The translations under genes were made by a program, and so were the position numbers. From Novosphingobium aerophilum (GTDB taxonomy: Bacteria; Pseudomonadota; Alphaproteobacteria; Sphingomonadales; Sphingomonadaceae): a DNA stretch of 37,351 nucleotides. Each line of letters begins with the position of its first letter. The first letter of the stretch is position 1. The notes beneath the pieces are model-generated. The model did no database searches, was not told the DNA's origin, and was given only the letters and a program-made list of their open reading frames with translations. Below, piece by piece: positions 17,097 through 25,836 of the stretch. The stretch spans positions 1 through 37,351 of the forward strand of contig NZ_JACLAU010000032.1 in the NCBI RefSeq assembly GCF_014230305.1, written 5' to 3'.

Positions 17097-18803
17097 TCAA
17101 CGCAAGGCGCGCGGTCGATCGTCGGACATGACGGGGCGATCGCCCAGCCCCTCGGCGACGCCGACCAGCCGGACAAACTCCTGCCGCCAGAAATCCCCGG
17201 GCGCGCCGGCCAGGGCGCGGACCTGGGTCAGCGAAAAGTCCCCCAGCAGGGGATCGCCGCGCAGCTTCTGGCCAAAGGCGGCAACCGCCGCGGCGAAGCG
17301 GAAATCGGGTGAAGGCGCCTGCTGGATCACCAGCGCACTGGCGGGCACCGGCTGTTCGACCAGGCGCGAGGTCTGCCCGTCAGGCAGCTTGTAGCGCAGC
17401 TTGACGAAGGCCAGTTCGGCCTGGCCCTGGGCCGCCGTCACGGGCGGCGCATCATCGTAGCGGCGCGGGCCAACCCACCCCTTGGCGCCGGTCGGCACGA
17501 TCTCGTACAGGGCGGTCACCTGATGCCCCGCCCCGATATCGCCGGCATCCACCTTGTCGTTGGCGAAGTCCTCTTCCCGCAGGGCGCGGTTCTCATAGCC
17601 GAGCAGGCGGTACTGGCTGACCTGCGCCGGATTGAACTCGACCTGGATCTTCACATCCTTGGCGATGGTGAACAGGGTCGAGGCCATCTCGTCGCCCAGC
17701 ACCTTTTTCGCCTCGAGCGCGCTGTCGATGTAGGCATAGTTGCCGTTCCCGTGATCGGCGATCTGCTCCATCATCGCTTCGTTGTAATTGCCCGCGCCGA
17801 AGCCGAGCGTGGTCAGGGTGATCCCGCTGTCGCGTTCCCGTTCGACCATGGCGATCAGCGCCTTGGTATCGCTGACCCCCACGTTGAAATCCCCGTCCGT
17901 CGCCAGGATCACGCGGTTGACCCCGCCCCGGACGAAGCTGTCGCGGGCCAGCCGATAGGCCAGCTCCAGCCCGGCTCCGCCCGCGGTCGAGCCCCCCGCC
18001 TCGAGCCGGTCGAGCGCGGACCGGATCGCCGCCGCATCGTTGGTGGGCGGCAGGACCACCCCGGCAGCCCCGGCATAGACCACGATCGAGACCCGGTCGC
18101 GCGGACCCAGTTCGCCAGCCAGCCCGGCCAGCGCCGACTTGACCAGCGGCAGCTTGTCCGGCTCGCCCATCGATCCCGAGACATCGACCAGGAAGACCAG
18201 GTTGGCCGGCGGACGCTGGGCGGCGGGCAAGTCATAGCCGCGCAGGCCGATGCGCAGCAGACGGGTCGCGGGGTTCCACGGGGTGGTCATCACGTCGGTG
18301 GTGACCGTGAACGGCGTCTCCTGCCGTTCGGGCCGGGCATAGTCGTAGCGGAAGTAATTGATCAGCTCTTCGGTGCGGACCGCATCCTTCGGCGGGAGCT
18401 GACCCTGGCTCAGGAACCGCCGGGTGTTGGCATAGGCGCCGGTATCCACATCGACCGAGAAGGTGGAGACCGGCTCTTGCCGGACGACATGGACCGGGCT
18501 GATCTCCTTGCCGTCGTACTGCTCACGGCCCGGGTCGGTGGGAAGCCGGATGCCGGGGATCCACAGCGAACGCTGGGCCATCTTTGTGGCTGGAGCCGAA
18601 GCGGGTGGCGGAGGGGCCGACTGGACCGTGACCGGCGCCATCGGCGAGGACAGGGTGCCGCCGACACGGGTGCCGGTCACCACCACATCAGCCGCGTCGG
18701 CATTGGCCACCTCGGCCTGCCGCGCGGCACAGCCGGCCAGCAAGCTTAACAGAGCGGTGGTGCAAAGGGCGGTGGTGCAAAGTGCTGTGCTGAACCGGCG
18801 CAT
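17097..18803 (-). CDS. YfbK-like von Willebrand factor A lipoprotein
   Basis: 568 residues. The signal peptide ends in the lipobox L-L-A-G-C. A segment DVVVTGTR follows, like the plug motif of TonB receptors. Then come the YfbK N-terminal domain (FSVDVDTGAYANTRRFL), a VWA domain with the MIDAS D-x-S-x-S as DVSGSMGE and a second motif ILATDGDFNVG, and a C-terminal DUF3520-like part with LGDFSLTQVRAL. VWA domains bind protein partners through a metal ion; the role of YfbK relatives is not settled. ATG 18803 has AAGGGGAGAG just upstream, so I prefer it to a GTG 39 bases earlier. The signal peptide contains an in-frame 15-bp duplication. Confidence 0.88.
   Translation of the reverse strand: MRRFSTALCTTALCTTALLSLLAGCAARQAEVANADAADVVVTGTRVGGTLSSPMAPVTVQSAPPPPASAPATKMAQRSLWIPGIRLPTDPGREQYDGKEISPVHVVRQEPVSTFSVDVDTGAYANTRRFLSQGQLPPKDAVRTEELINYFRYDYARPERQETPFTVTTDVMTTPWNPATRLLRIGLRGYDLPAAQRPPANLVFLVDVSGSMGEPDKLPLVKSALAGLAGELGPRDRVSIVVYAGAAGVVLPPTNDAAAIRSALDRLEAGGSTAGGAGLELAYRLARDSFVRGGVNRVILATDGDFNVGVSDTKALIAMVERERDSGITLTTLGFGAGNYNEAMMEQIADHGNGNYAYIDSALEAKKVLGDEMASTLFTIAKDVKIQVEFNPAQVSQYRLLGYENRALREEDFANDKVDAGDIGAGHQVTALYEIVPTGAKGWVGPRRYDDAPPVTAAQGQAELAFVKLRYKLPDGQTSRLVEQPVPASALVIQQAPSPDFRFAAAVAAFGQKLRGDPLLGDFSLTQVRALAGAPGDFWRQEFVRLVGVAEGLGDRPVMSDDRPRALR
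18753..18782. repeat. 15-bp direct duplication in a signal peptide
   Basis: Two adjacent 15-bp units, AGCGGTGGTGCAAAG and GGCGGTGGTGCAAAG, differ at one base. On the minus strand they encode a repeated Leu-Cys-Thr-Thr-Ala within the signal sequence of the VWA lipoprotein. The duplication keeps the frame and lengthens the hydrophobic core. Confidence 0.85.
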
Positions 18804-18890
18804 GGTCTCTCCCCTTCCCGTTCGACGGAAGCAGGAGGCCACTCGGGCCGTGAATGGCGACTGAATGTGCCCGCCCTGCGGCAGGGCGAT

Positions 18891-20402
18891 CTACGGCGAG
18901 GGAGCCGGCGTGTCGCCTTCCACCTGCTTGCGGAACAGCACGCGGTCCTCGGGGCCGAAGCCCTTGTGCCAGATCAGCCAGGCATAGATCGCGACCATCG
19001 CCGGGATGCCGACGATCATGCTGGCCCATTCCGGCAGCAACTGCTTGGCCACGAGCCCCACCGCTGCCGCCGGCAGGACCGCCCAGACCAGGGCCCAGCG
19101 CCAGTTGTTGATCCGTTCGGCCAAGATACGCGACAGCAGGAACGACTTGACCAGCGAGGCCGAGGCCAGCGAGAGCATCAGCGCGCCCGCCGCCGCCGCC
19201 ACCTGCCAACCCGGCCCATAGCCGAGCCGCGTAACCAGATCGATGCCCGCCACGGTGAGCACCGCCTGGAGCGCGATGGTGAAGAGCGAGGCCAGGAAAT
19301 TGCGATAGCGGGCCAGGTAGACCAGCGCGGCTTCGCTGACCACGGCGGTGGCGGCGACGACCTCGGCGGCGAGCAGCAGGATCAGCGCGCCGGTGCCCTG
19401 GACGAAGTCGGGCCCGCCCAGCCCCATCAGCCCGGTCGCGGGAATGGCCAGGGCCAGCGCGATACCTGCCTGGGCGGCGGTGATCCAGAACCCGACCTGG
19501 CAGACCTGCCGGGCGATCGCGGCATAGTTCCGCTCGATCACGTTGCGGGTGATCACCGGGCCCAGCACCGGTTCGAAGCTGGTCTTGAGCTTCTGCGGCA
19601 GCGAGGCGAATTGCTGGGCGAAGAAGTAGATGCCGAGCGGCGCCTCGCCCACGAAGAAGCGCAGGATGAAGACATCCAGCTTGCGCGTGCCCCATTCCAC
19701 CGCATCGGCGCCCGCCAGCGGCAGGTTGCGGGTCACCAACGGCAGCAGGCGGGACGGATGCGGCACCCAGCGCTGGGGCCAGCCATAGGCCCGGCCCAGC
19801 GCGACCAGCGCGACCACGGTCGCCGCGCCGACCGAGATCAGATAGGCCAGGGTCAGTCCCGCCTCGGGGTAGATGAAATAGAGCCCGCCCGCCGAAAGCG
19901 ACAGCGCCCAGGGTTCGACCACGGCCCGGGCGCGCACGGTGGTCGCCACGTCGAACCGGTAGGCCAGCGCCGCCAGGGCCAGGTCGCCGGCGGCCAGGAT
20001 CCAGACCGAGCCGATCAGCAGGAGATCGGCCGGGACATAGTTGCCCGTGGGGAACATGGCGGCCGGGAACAGGTAGAGCAGCAGCGAGGCCGCCAGCGCC
20101 GGGATCGTCGCGACCACCATGGCATCGGCCACGGCATTGGCGGGATGCTCGCGCTCCTCGGCCAGGCGCTGCGCCAGCCCGCGCTTCTGCCCGAGCGTGG
20201 CGATCATCCCGGCGAATTCGACCATGACCAGCGCCGACGCGAAACGGCCCATCGCGGCCGCGCCGTACAGGCGGCTGGCGATGAACAGGAACGGGATGCG
20301 CGCCACCAGACGCAGCAGGAAGCCGAAGAAGTTGGTCCGCCCCCCCTTGGCCAGGGCGGCGATATCCTTCTGCGATGCGCTGACAGCCCCGCTTTCGCTC
20401 AC
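18891..20402 (-). CDS. Oligosaccharide/polysaccharide flippase (Wzx-like, MOP superfamily)
   Basis: 503 residues with about 12-14 hydrophobic segments and the even layout of MOP-superfamily exporters. The start region FFGFLLRLVARIPFLFIASRLYGAAAMGRFASAL matches the conserved N-terminal helix pair of Wzx/RfbX proteins (helix, then Y-G-x-x-x-x-G-x-[FY]); I quote only its outline. It should move lipid-linked sugars or a related lipid across the inner membrane. GTG 20402 overlaps the gpsA stop as GTGA, so translation is coupled. No glycosyltransferases lie nearby, so the exported glycan cannot be named. Confidence 0.8.
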   Translation of the reverse strand: MSESGAVSASQKDIAALAKGGRTNFFGFLLRLVARIPFLFIASRLYGAAAMGRFASALVMVEFAGMIATLGQKRGLAQRLAEEREHPANAVADAMVVATIPALAASLLLYLFPAAMFPTGNYVPADLLLIGSVWILAAGDLALAALAYRFDVATTVRARAVVEPWALSLSAGGLYFIYPEAGLTLAYLISVGAATVVALVALGRAYGWPQRWVPHPSRLLPLVTRNLPLAGADAVEWGTRKLDVFILRFFVGEAPLGIYFFAQQFASLPQKLKTSFEPVLGPVITRNVIERNYAAIARQVCQVGFWITAAQAGIALALAIPATGLMGLGGPDFVQGTGALILLLAAEVVAATAVVSEAALVYLARYRNFLASLFTIALQAVLTVAGIDLVTRLGYGPGWQVAAAAGALMLSLASASLVKSFLLSRILAERINNWRWALVWAVLPAAAVGLVAKQLLPEWASMIVGIPAMVAIYAWLIWHKGFGPEDRVLFRKQVEGDTPAPSP

Positions 20403-21403
20403 GGCGAACCGCCCTGTTCGGCCCGCAGCGGCCGGGCGAGCAGCTCGGCCGCGGCCTCGGCGGCGGAGAGTTCGCCCGCCAGCAGGCGATGGACCGCCGT
20501 GGCGATCGGCATGGCGATCCCGTCTCGCGCGGCCAGTTCGGCCAGGACCGGCGCGGTGCTGGCCCCTTCGGCCACGCTGGCCTTGCCGGCCAGGGCCTCG
20601 GCCGCGCTCTGACCCTGCCCCAGCGCCTGCCCCAGCGTGAAGTTGCGGCTGGATGCGGACGAGCAGGTCAGGACGAGGTCACCGAGGCCGCAGAGCCCGG
20701 CCAGGGTCTCGGCCCGCGCACCGCGCGCCAGCCCGAAGCGCAGCATCTCGGCATAACCGCGTGCGATCAGCGCGGCGCGGGCGTTCTGGCCCAGCCCCAG
20801 CCCCTCGACCACGCCGCAGGCAATGGCGAGCACGTTCTTGACCGCGCCGCCGATCTCGGCGCCGATCAGGTCGTCCGAATAGTATGGCCGCAGCGTCTTG
20901 CGCGAGATCAGCGGGGCGAGCCGCTGCCACTGGGCTTCTCCACCGCCACAGGCCAGGGTCACCGCGGTGGGCAGTCCGGCCGCCACCTCGTGAGCGAAGG
21001 TCGGGCCGGACAGGACTGCCAGCTCGGCCCCCGGCACGGCCGCCGCGGCCACCTCGGCCATCAGCCGCCCGCTGCCCGCCTCGATCCCCTTGGCGCAGAG
21101 CACAAGGTCGCGCGGGCCAGCCGGCAGGTCGGCAAGGACGCGCGCCAGAAACTGGGCCGGGACGACCACCAGCAGGGCCGCGCAGGACGCCAGATCGGCC
21201 AGGGTTCCGGTCGCGGCAATCCCCGGCGCCAGCTCGGCGCCGGGCAGGAACAGGCGGTTGCGGCGCGTGGCGTTGATCTCGCTCACCAGCTCGGGTTCGC
21301 GCGCCCACAGCAGCACCGGACTGCCATCGCTGGCGAGCACCTGGGCCAGGGCCGTGCCCCAGGCCCCGGCGCCGACCACCCCGATCACCGCGGCACCGCT
21401 CAT
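20399..21403 (-). CDS. gpsA: NAD(P)H-dependent glycerol-3-phosphate dehydrogenase GpsA
   Basis: 334 residues. It reduces dihydroxyacetone phosphate to sn-glycerol 3-phosphate for phospholipid synthesis. The nucleotide-binding fold begins [31 protein letters not shown] and the signature [13 protein letters not shown] are all present, with the catalytic Lys in [15 protein letters not shown] near the C-terminal third fits the substrate site. It is the middle gene of tsaD-gpsA-flippase, with 4-bp overlaps on both sides (ATGA with tsaD, GTGA with the flippase). Confidence 0.95.
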   Translation of the reverse strand: MSGAAVIGVVGAGAWGTALAQVLASDGSPVLLWAREPELVSEINATRRNRLFLPGAELAPGIAATGTLADLASCAALLVVVPAQFLARVLADLPAGPRDLVLCAKGIEAGSGRLMAEVAAAAVPGAELAVLSGPTFAHEVAAGLPTAVTLACGGGEAQWQRLAPLISRKTLRPYYSDDLIGAEIGGAVKNVLAIACGVVEGLGLGQNARAALIARGYAEMLRFGLARGARAETLAGLCGLGDLVLTCSSASSRNFTLGQALGQGQSAAEALAGKASVAEGASTAPVLAELAARDGIAMPIATAVHRLLAGELSAAEAAAELLARPLRAEQGGSP

Positions 21404-22446
21404 GCCTTGACCCCCGCCCCGCGGACGGGTTCGGCCGCCGGATCGAGCGGCCAGCGCGGCCGGGCGGCGAAGTCCAGCGGATCACCGGCACCGGCTCCGC
21501 CCTCGGCCGCCATGCGCTCCAGTCCGGCCCAGGCGATCATCGCGGCGTTGTCGGTGCACAGCGCCAGCGGCGGCGCGACGAAACGCAGGCCGTGCCCGGC
21601 GGCAAGCGCCTCGAGGGCGGCCCGGATCGCCAGATTGGCCGCCACCCCGCCCGCCACGACCAGCGCGCCGACCGGCCCGGCCAGCGCGAGGGCCAGGCGC
21701 GTCCGGTCGATCACGCAGTCGATCGCCGCCTGCTGGAAGGCGGCGGCGATATCGGCCGGGTCATGTCCGCCGGCCTCCCTCGCCCGCAGCACCGCGCTCT
21801 TCAGCCCGGCGAAGGAAAAATGCGGCTCCGGCGTGCCCAGAAGCGGACGCGGCAGCGGAACCTTGCGCGCGTCACCGGTTGCGGCCAGCCGCTCCACCGC
21901 GGGTCCACCGGGATAGCCCAGACCCAGCACCTTGGCGGTCTTGTCGAAGGCTTCGCCCAGCGCGTCGTCGATCGTCGTGCCCAGCCGGCGATACCGGCCC
22001 ACGCCCTCGACCAGCAGCAGTTGGCAGTGCCCGCCCGAGGCGAGCAGCAACAGATAGGGGAATTCGAGCGCGGGATCGGCCAGGCGGGGGGACAGTGCGT
22101 GGCCTTCGAGATGATTGACCGCCAGCAACGGCTTGTCCCCGGCCATGGCCAGGGCCTTGGCGGTGACCAGCCCGACCATCACCCCGCCGATCAGACCCGG
22201 TCCGGCGGTAGCCGCGATGGCATCGACGTCGCCCAGCGCCAGCCCGGCATCGGCCAGGGTCGCGGCGATCAGCGGCGCGATCCGTTCGGCGTGGGCGCGC
22301 GCGGCGATCTCGGGCACGACCCCGCCATAGGGCCGGTGTGCCTCGTCCTGCGAGGCGATGCGCTGGGCCAGAATCGTCCGATCCGCCGTGACCAGCGCCG
22401 CCGCGGTCTCGTCGCAAGACGATTCTATGCCGAGTACGAGCATCAT
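21400..22446 (-). CDS. tsaD: tRNA N6-adenosine threonylcarbamoyltransferase TsaD
   Basis: 348 residues. With TsaB, TsaC and TsaE it makes the t6A modification at position 37 of ANN-decoding tRNAs. The N-terminus [14 protein letters not shown] is the family signature, and NHLEGH supplies the metal ligands His112 and His116. ASGGHCQLL and [14 protein letters not shown] are also conserved. The frame is open upstream into hemC on the other strand; the true start is one of two adjacent ATGs (22446 or 22443) before LVLGIESS. Its promoter must fit in 43 bp shared with hemC. It heads the operon with gpsA. Confidence 0.96.
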   Translation of the reverse strand: MMLVLGIESSCDETAAALVTADRTILAQRIASQDEAHRPYGGVVPEIAARAHAERIAPLIAATLADAGLALGDVDAIAATAGPGLIGGVMVGLVTAKALAMAGDKPLLAVNHLEGHALSPRLADPALEFPYLLLLASGGHCQLLLVEGVGRYRRLGTTIDDALGEAFDKTAKVLGLGYPGGPAVERLAATGDARKVPLPRPLLGTPEPHFSFAGLKSAVLRAREAGGHDPADIAAAFQQAAIDCVIDRTRLALALAGPVGALVVAGGVAANLAIRAALEALAAGHGLRFVAPPLALCTDNAAMIAWAGLERMAAEGGAGAGDPLDFAARPRWPLDPAAEPVRGAGVKA

Positions 22447-22489
22447 CCCGGCTTCCCCTGACGCACAATGCGGACTAGCACAACCCGCC

Positions 22490-23452
22490 ATGACCGCTTC
22501 GCACGACCACCCTTCCGCCCATCGTCCCTCTGGCCAGCACCCGCTGCGCCTCGGCACCCGCCGCTCACCGCTCGCCATGGCCCAGGCCGAGGAAACGCGC
22601 GACCGGCTCTGCGCCGCCCACGGCTGGGAGCACGACGCGATCCGGATCGTCCCGGTTACCGCCAGTGGCGACAAGGTGCTGGACCGGCCGCTGGCCGAGA
22701 TCGGCGGCAAGGCGCTGTGGACCAAGGAGCTCGACGCCTGGCTGCTCGATGGCGAGATCGACTTCGCGGTCCATTCGCTGAAAGACGTCGAAACCATCCG
22801 CCCGGCCCCGATCGCCATCGCCGCGATCCTCCCGCGCGAGGATGTGCGCGACGTGCTGGTCGGCGCCAGTTCGGTCCAGGCCCTGCCGGCCGGGGCCCGC
22901 ATCGGCACCAGCGCCCCGCGCCGTGCGGCACAGTTGCTCCACGCCCGGCCTGACTGCACGATCGTGCCCTTCCGCGGCAATGTCGCCACCCGGCTGGGCA
23001 AGCTGGCCGCGGGCGAGGCCGATGCCACGCTGCTCGCGGCAGCCGGGCTGAACCGGCTCGGCGAAAGCGGGGTCGGGCATCCGCTCGATGCCGAGGAGTG
23101 GCTGCCCGCCCCCGGGCAGGGCGCCATCGCGATCGAGTGCCGCGCGGACGATGCGGCGACGCAGGCCCTGCTGGCCGCGATCGATCATGCCCCCAGCCGC
23201 CACGCGGTCTTTGCCGAACGCGCCCTGCTGGCGGCGCTGGGGGGCAATTGCCACAGCCCGATCGCGGTGCTGACCCGGGCCGAGGGCGATACCCTGTCCC
23301 TGCGCGCCGCCCTGTTCAGCCCCGACGGCGCTGAACGGATCGAGGGCGAGATCCGTTTCGCCGCGGGCGATCCCGAGGCGCCCGGCCGTCTGGCCGATGA
23401 CCTGCTCGCCCGAGCCCCGCAGGCGATCACCGCGCATTTCAGCGGACGGTGA
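22490..23452 (+). CDS. hemC: Porphobilinogen deaminase (hydroxymethylbilane synthase) HemC
   Basis: 320 residues. It joins four porphobilinogens into hydroxymethylbilane in heme synthesis. [16 protein letters not shown] is the N-terminal signature. [11 protein letters not shown] contains the catalytic Asp (about 91). The dipyrromethane cofactor attaches to Cys254 in [21 protein letters not shown] and [12 protein letters not shown] are further conserved blocks. ATG 22490 starts MTASHDH; the frame is open further upstream but that would enter tsaD on the other strand. hemD follows 7 bases later. Confidence 0.96.
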   Translation: MTASHDHPSAHRPSGQHPLRLGTRRSPLAMAQAEETRDRLCAAHGWEHDAIRIVPVTASGDKVLDRPLAEIGGKALWTKELDAWLLDGEIDFAVHSLKDVETIRPAPIAIAAILPREDVRDVLVGASSVQALPAGARIGTSAPRRAAQLLHARPDCTIVPFRGNVATRLGKLAAGEADATLLAAAGLNRLGESGVGHPLDAEEWLPAPGQGAIAIECRADDAATQALLAAIDHAPSRHAVFAERALLAALGGNCHSPIAVLTRAEGDTLSLRAALFSPDGAERIEGEIRFAAGDPEAPGRLADDLLARAPQAITAHFSGR

Positions 23453-23459
23453 GCCCCGG

Positions 23460-24149
23460 GTGGTCCGGCTGATCGTGATCCGCCCCGAGCCCGGCCATGC
23501 CGGGACCGTCGCGGCGGCACGCGAGATGGGGCTGGACGTGGCGGGGGTGCCGTTGTTCGCGGTGGCCCCTCGCCCCTGGCCGGTCCCCGATCCGCACGGG
23601 TACGACGCCCTGCTGATCGGCAGCGCCAACGTGTTTCGCTATGGCGGCACCGGGCTGCACCGTTTGCGCGGTCTGCCGGTCCATGCCGTGGGCGAAACCA
23701 CTGCCCAGCAGGCCGGGACCCATGGCTTTGCCATCCGCGCGACCGGTGCGGGCGGGTTGCAGCAGGTGCTCGCCGCGATCCCCGCCGGCACCCGGGTGCT
23801 GCGACTGGCGGGAGCGGAACGGGTGCCGCTGGCCCCTCCTCCCGGCGTGACGCTGGATGAGGTGGTGGTCTATGCCAGCGAGCCCCGCCCCCTGCCGGAC
23901 GATCTGGCCCGGCTGCTGCGCGAACCGGCCGTGGTCGCGCTCCATTCGGCCGAGGCCGCCCGCCACTTCGCCGCCGAATGCGACCGGCTCGGGATCGACC
24001 GGGCCCACCTGGCGCTCGCCACGATCGGCCCCCGGGTCAGCGGCGCCGCCGGCCCGGGCTGGCGGGCCGTGGAAGAAGCCGGATCGCCGGCCGACTTGCC
24101 CCTGCTGGCGAAGGCCCGCGACTTGTGCCACACCCTCGCCGGGGATTGA
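23460..24149 (+). CDS. hemD: Uroporphyrinogen-III synthase HemD
   Basis: 229 residues. It closes and inverts the last ring of hydroxymethylbilane to give uroporphyrinogen III. Sequence conservation is always low in this family. Visible supports are the start VVRLIVIRPEPGHAGTVAA, the central YDALLIGSANVFRYG, LPVHAVGETTAQQA, and a second-lobe pattern HSAEAARHFAAEC and LALATIGPRVSGAA. The position directly after hemC is decisive. GTG 23460 is preferred since the frame upstream of it lies inside hemC; its ribosome signal is weak, suggesting coupling to hemC. Confidence 0.88.
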   Translation: MVRLIVIRPEPGHAGTVAAAREMGLDVAGVPLFAVAPRPWPVPDPHGYDALLIGSANVFRYGGTGLHRLRGLPVHAVGETTAQQAGTHGFAIRATGAGGLQQVLAAIPAGTRVLRLAGAERVPLAPPPGVTLDEVVVYASEPRPLPDDLARLLREPAVVALHSAEAARHFAAECDRLGIDRAHLALATIGPRVSGAAGPGWRAVEEAGSPADLPLLAKARDLCHTLAGD

Positions 24150-24157
24150 GGACCAGC

Positions 24158-25159
24158 ATGCCGATGGCCGACCAAGACTATTACCGCAGCTCCACCCTGT
24201 CGCCTGCCGCGACGCCCCGCGCCGGGATCCGGACCCGGGCGGTGATCGGAACCGCGTTGCTGGCCTTCGTCATTGGCGGAGGGGCAGTGGGCTATGCCGC
24301 GTGGCAGGGCGTGATTCCCCCCGCCCTGCTGCCGTCACCGGGTGCGGCGGCACCGGCCCAGGCCCCGGCGGCGACTGTCGCGGCGATCCCGGCCAAGCCC
24401 GACACCAGCGGGCTCGCCGCGCATCAGGATGCCCTGGAAGCCCGCGCTGCGGCCCTGGCCGAACGGCTCGATTCGCTGGACCTGATGGCCTCATCGGCGG
24501 CCGGTAATGCGGCCCGGGCCGAAGCCCTGCTGGTCGCCGCAGCCGCCCGTCGCGCGCTCGATCGGGGGGCCCCGCTCGGCCTGCTCGAGGATCAGCTGCG
24601 CCTGCGCTTCGGCAACAGCCAGCCCAATGCGGTGGCGACGGTGATCGATGCCGCGCGCGATCCGGTGACGCTGGACCAGTTGGTCGCCGGCCTGGATAGC
24701 CTGGCCCCCAGCCTGACCACGGCGCCCGCCACGGACGGGACCTGGCAACGGTTCAAGCGCGAGGTTGCCGGACTGTTCGTCATCCGTCGCGCCTCGGCCC
24801 CCACCCCCGAACCGCAGGCCGTCCTGCGCCGCGCCCGCATCCTGCTGGAGGAAGGGCGCAGCGCCGATGCCATGAGCGAAGTGCGCCGCCTGCCGGGCGC
24901 GCCCGGCGCGGCGGCCTGGCTGAATGACGTGCGCCGCTACGACAACGCCCGCCGCGCGCTGGACCTGCTCGAGACGGCGGCGCTGATCGATCAGCGCGGA
25001 CTGCGCGACGCCAAGGGTGGCGTGGTGGGCACGCCCCCCGCGCTTGCGCCCGCCGCTGCGCCGGGACCGGCCGCGGCCCAGCCGTCACTGCAGGCACCAG
25101 CCCAGTCGCCAGCCCGCCCTGCCGGTGGCGTGGTGGCGCCCGTCGTCCGGCCCACCTGA
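24158..25159 (+). CDS. Mitofilin/Mic60-like inner-membrane protein
   Basis: 333 residues. A short cytoplasmic start is followed by one membrane helix (about 27-49), an Ala/Pro linker, and a helical, coiled-coil-like stretch (about 83-130: EARAAALAERLDSLD and on). A C-terminal helical domain contains RARILLEEGRSADAMSEVRRL and DVRRYDNARRALDLLE, laid out like the mitofilin signature domain. The tail is Ala/Pro-rich. Published work on alphaproteobacterial Mic60 places it beside heme-synthesis genes, as here after hemC-hemD. Mic60 shapes membrane folds and contacts the outer-membrane assembly machinery. GAGGA lies 5 bases before ATG 24158, overlapping the hemD stop region. The assignment rests on layout and context. 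Confidence 0.7.
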   Translation: MPMADQDYYRSSTLSPAATPRAGIRTRAVIGTALLAFVIGGGAVGYAAWQGVIPPALLPSPGAAAPAQAPAATVAAIPAKPDTSGLAAHQDALEARAAALAERLDSLDLMASSAAGNAARAEALLVAAAARRALDRGAPLGLLEDQLRLRFGNSQPNAVATVIDAARDPVTLDQLVAGLDSLAPSLTTAPATDGTWQRFKREVAGLFVIRRASAPTPEPQAVLRRARILLEEGRSADAMSEVRRLPGAPGAAAWLNDVRRYDNARRALDLLETAALIDQRGLRDAKGGVVGTPPALAPAAAPGPAAAQPSLQAPAQSPARPAGGVVAPVVRPT

Positions 25160-25166
25160 CCCTTCG

Positions 25167-25367
25167 CTACTTGATGACGTCGGCCTCGTGCCAGACGACC
25201 GCCTGGGCCACCTTGATGCAGTCCATCCCGCCGTCATAGGTGATCGAGGGCGAGCCATAGAGCCGCCAGCCCTGGGCCAGCGCCTCGGACACGCGCTCGC
25301 AAAAGGCGCGATCGTCCTTGCCGGTGAGCAGGCGATAGATCGGACGGTCTTCTGGGGTCTGGTGCAT
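25167..25367 (-). CDS. DUF1737 small protein
   Basis: 66 residues. The core YRLLTGKDDRAFCERV, then ALAQGWRLYGSPSITYDG, is the DUF1737 pattern, a short domain of unknown function common in proteobacteria. ATG 25367 is preferred over GTG 25376; neither has a clear ribosome signal. It is 42 bp downstream of the GFA gene on the same strand and converges on the Mic60-like gene with 7 bp between the stops. Confidence 0.8.
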   Translation of the reverse strand: MHQTPEDRPIYRLLTGKDDRAFCERVSEALAQGWRLYGSPSITYDGGMDCIKVAQAVVWHEADVIK

Positions 25368-25409
25368 GGCGCGCACAATGCCGCCGAGAGATGAACTGTC
25401 AACCGCGGC

Positions 25410-25811
25410 TCACTCCGGCCAGCGCGGGAAGCTTTGCAGGTGATGGAGGCGTTCCACCCAGCCAATCCGCTCGGCGGTCTGGATCTGGGCGGTCGGCGGA
25501 ACGGCTTCGGGATCGTCGAGGCTGCCAACCTGGATATCGATCAGCCCGGGCAACACCGCCTCGTTGACGTAGTAAAGCCCGGTGCCACAGTCAGGGCAAA
25601 AGTGGCGGAACGTGTCCGGGGACGAGTTGTAGGCGCGCGGTATGCCCGCCGTGATGGCGAAGCGCTCACGCGGATAGACCGCCCAGGCGATCAGCGGGGC
25701 CCCGGAAGCACGGCGGCAATCCGCACAATGACAAATGCCCGCGCGATCGGGCGCTCCTTCGACCTGGTAACGGATCGCCCCGCACAGACATCCGCCTTCG
25801 CTGACCATCAT
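25410..25811 (-). CDS. GFA-domain (CENP-V/GFA) zinc protein
   Basis: 133 residues, one GFA domain. The zinc-binding cysteines are in GGCLCGAIRY, ICHCADCRRASGAP and FCPDCGTGLYY, the standard C-x-C ... C-x-x-C ... C-x-x-C layout. Family members were named for glutathione-dependent formaldehyde activation, but for most the substrate is unknown. Two adjacent ATGs (25811, 25808) follow AGGAG; the spacing favours either. It lies 25 bp after hslU on the same strand and may be read through from it. Confidence 0.88.
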   Translation of the reverse strand: MMVSEGGCLCGAIRYQVEGAPDRAGICHCADCRRASGAPLIAWAVYPRERFAITAGIPRAYNSSPDTFRHFCPDCGTGLYYVNEAVLPGLIDIQVGSLDDPEAVPPTAQIQTAERIGWVERLHHLQSFPRWPE

Positions 25812-25836
25812 GCGGCTCCTGTCGAACGCGTCGCGC

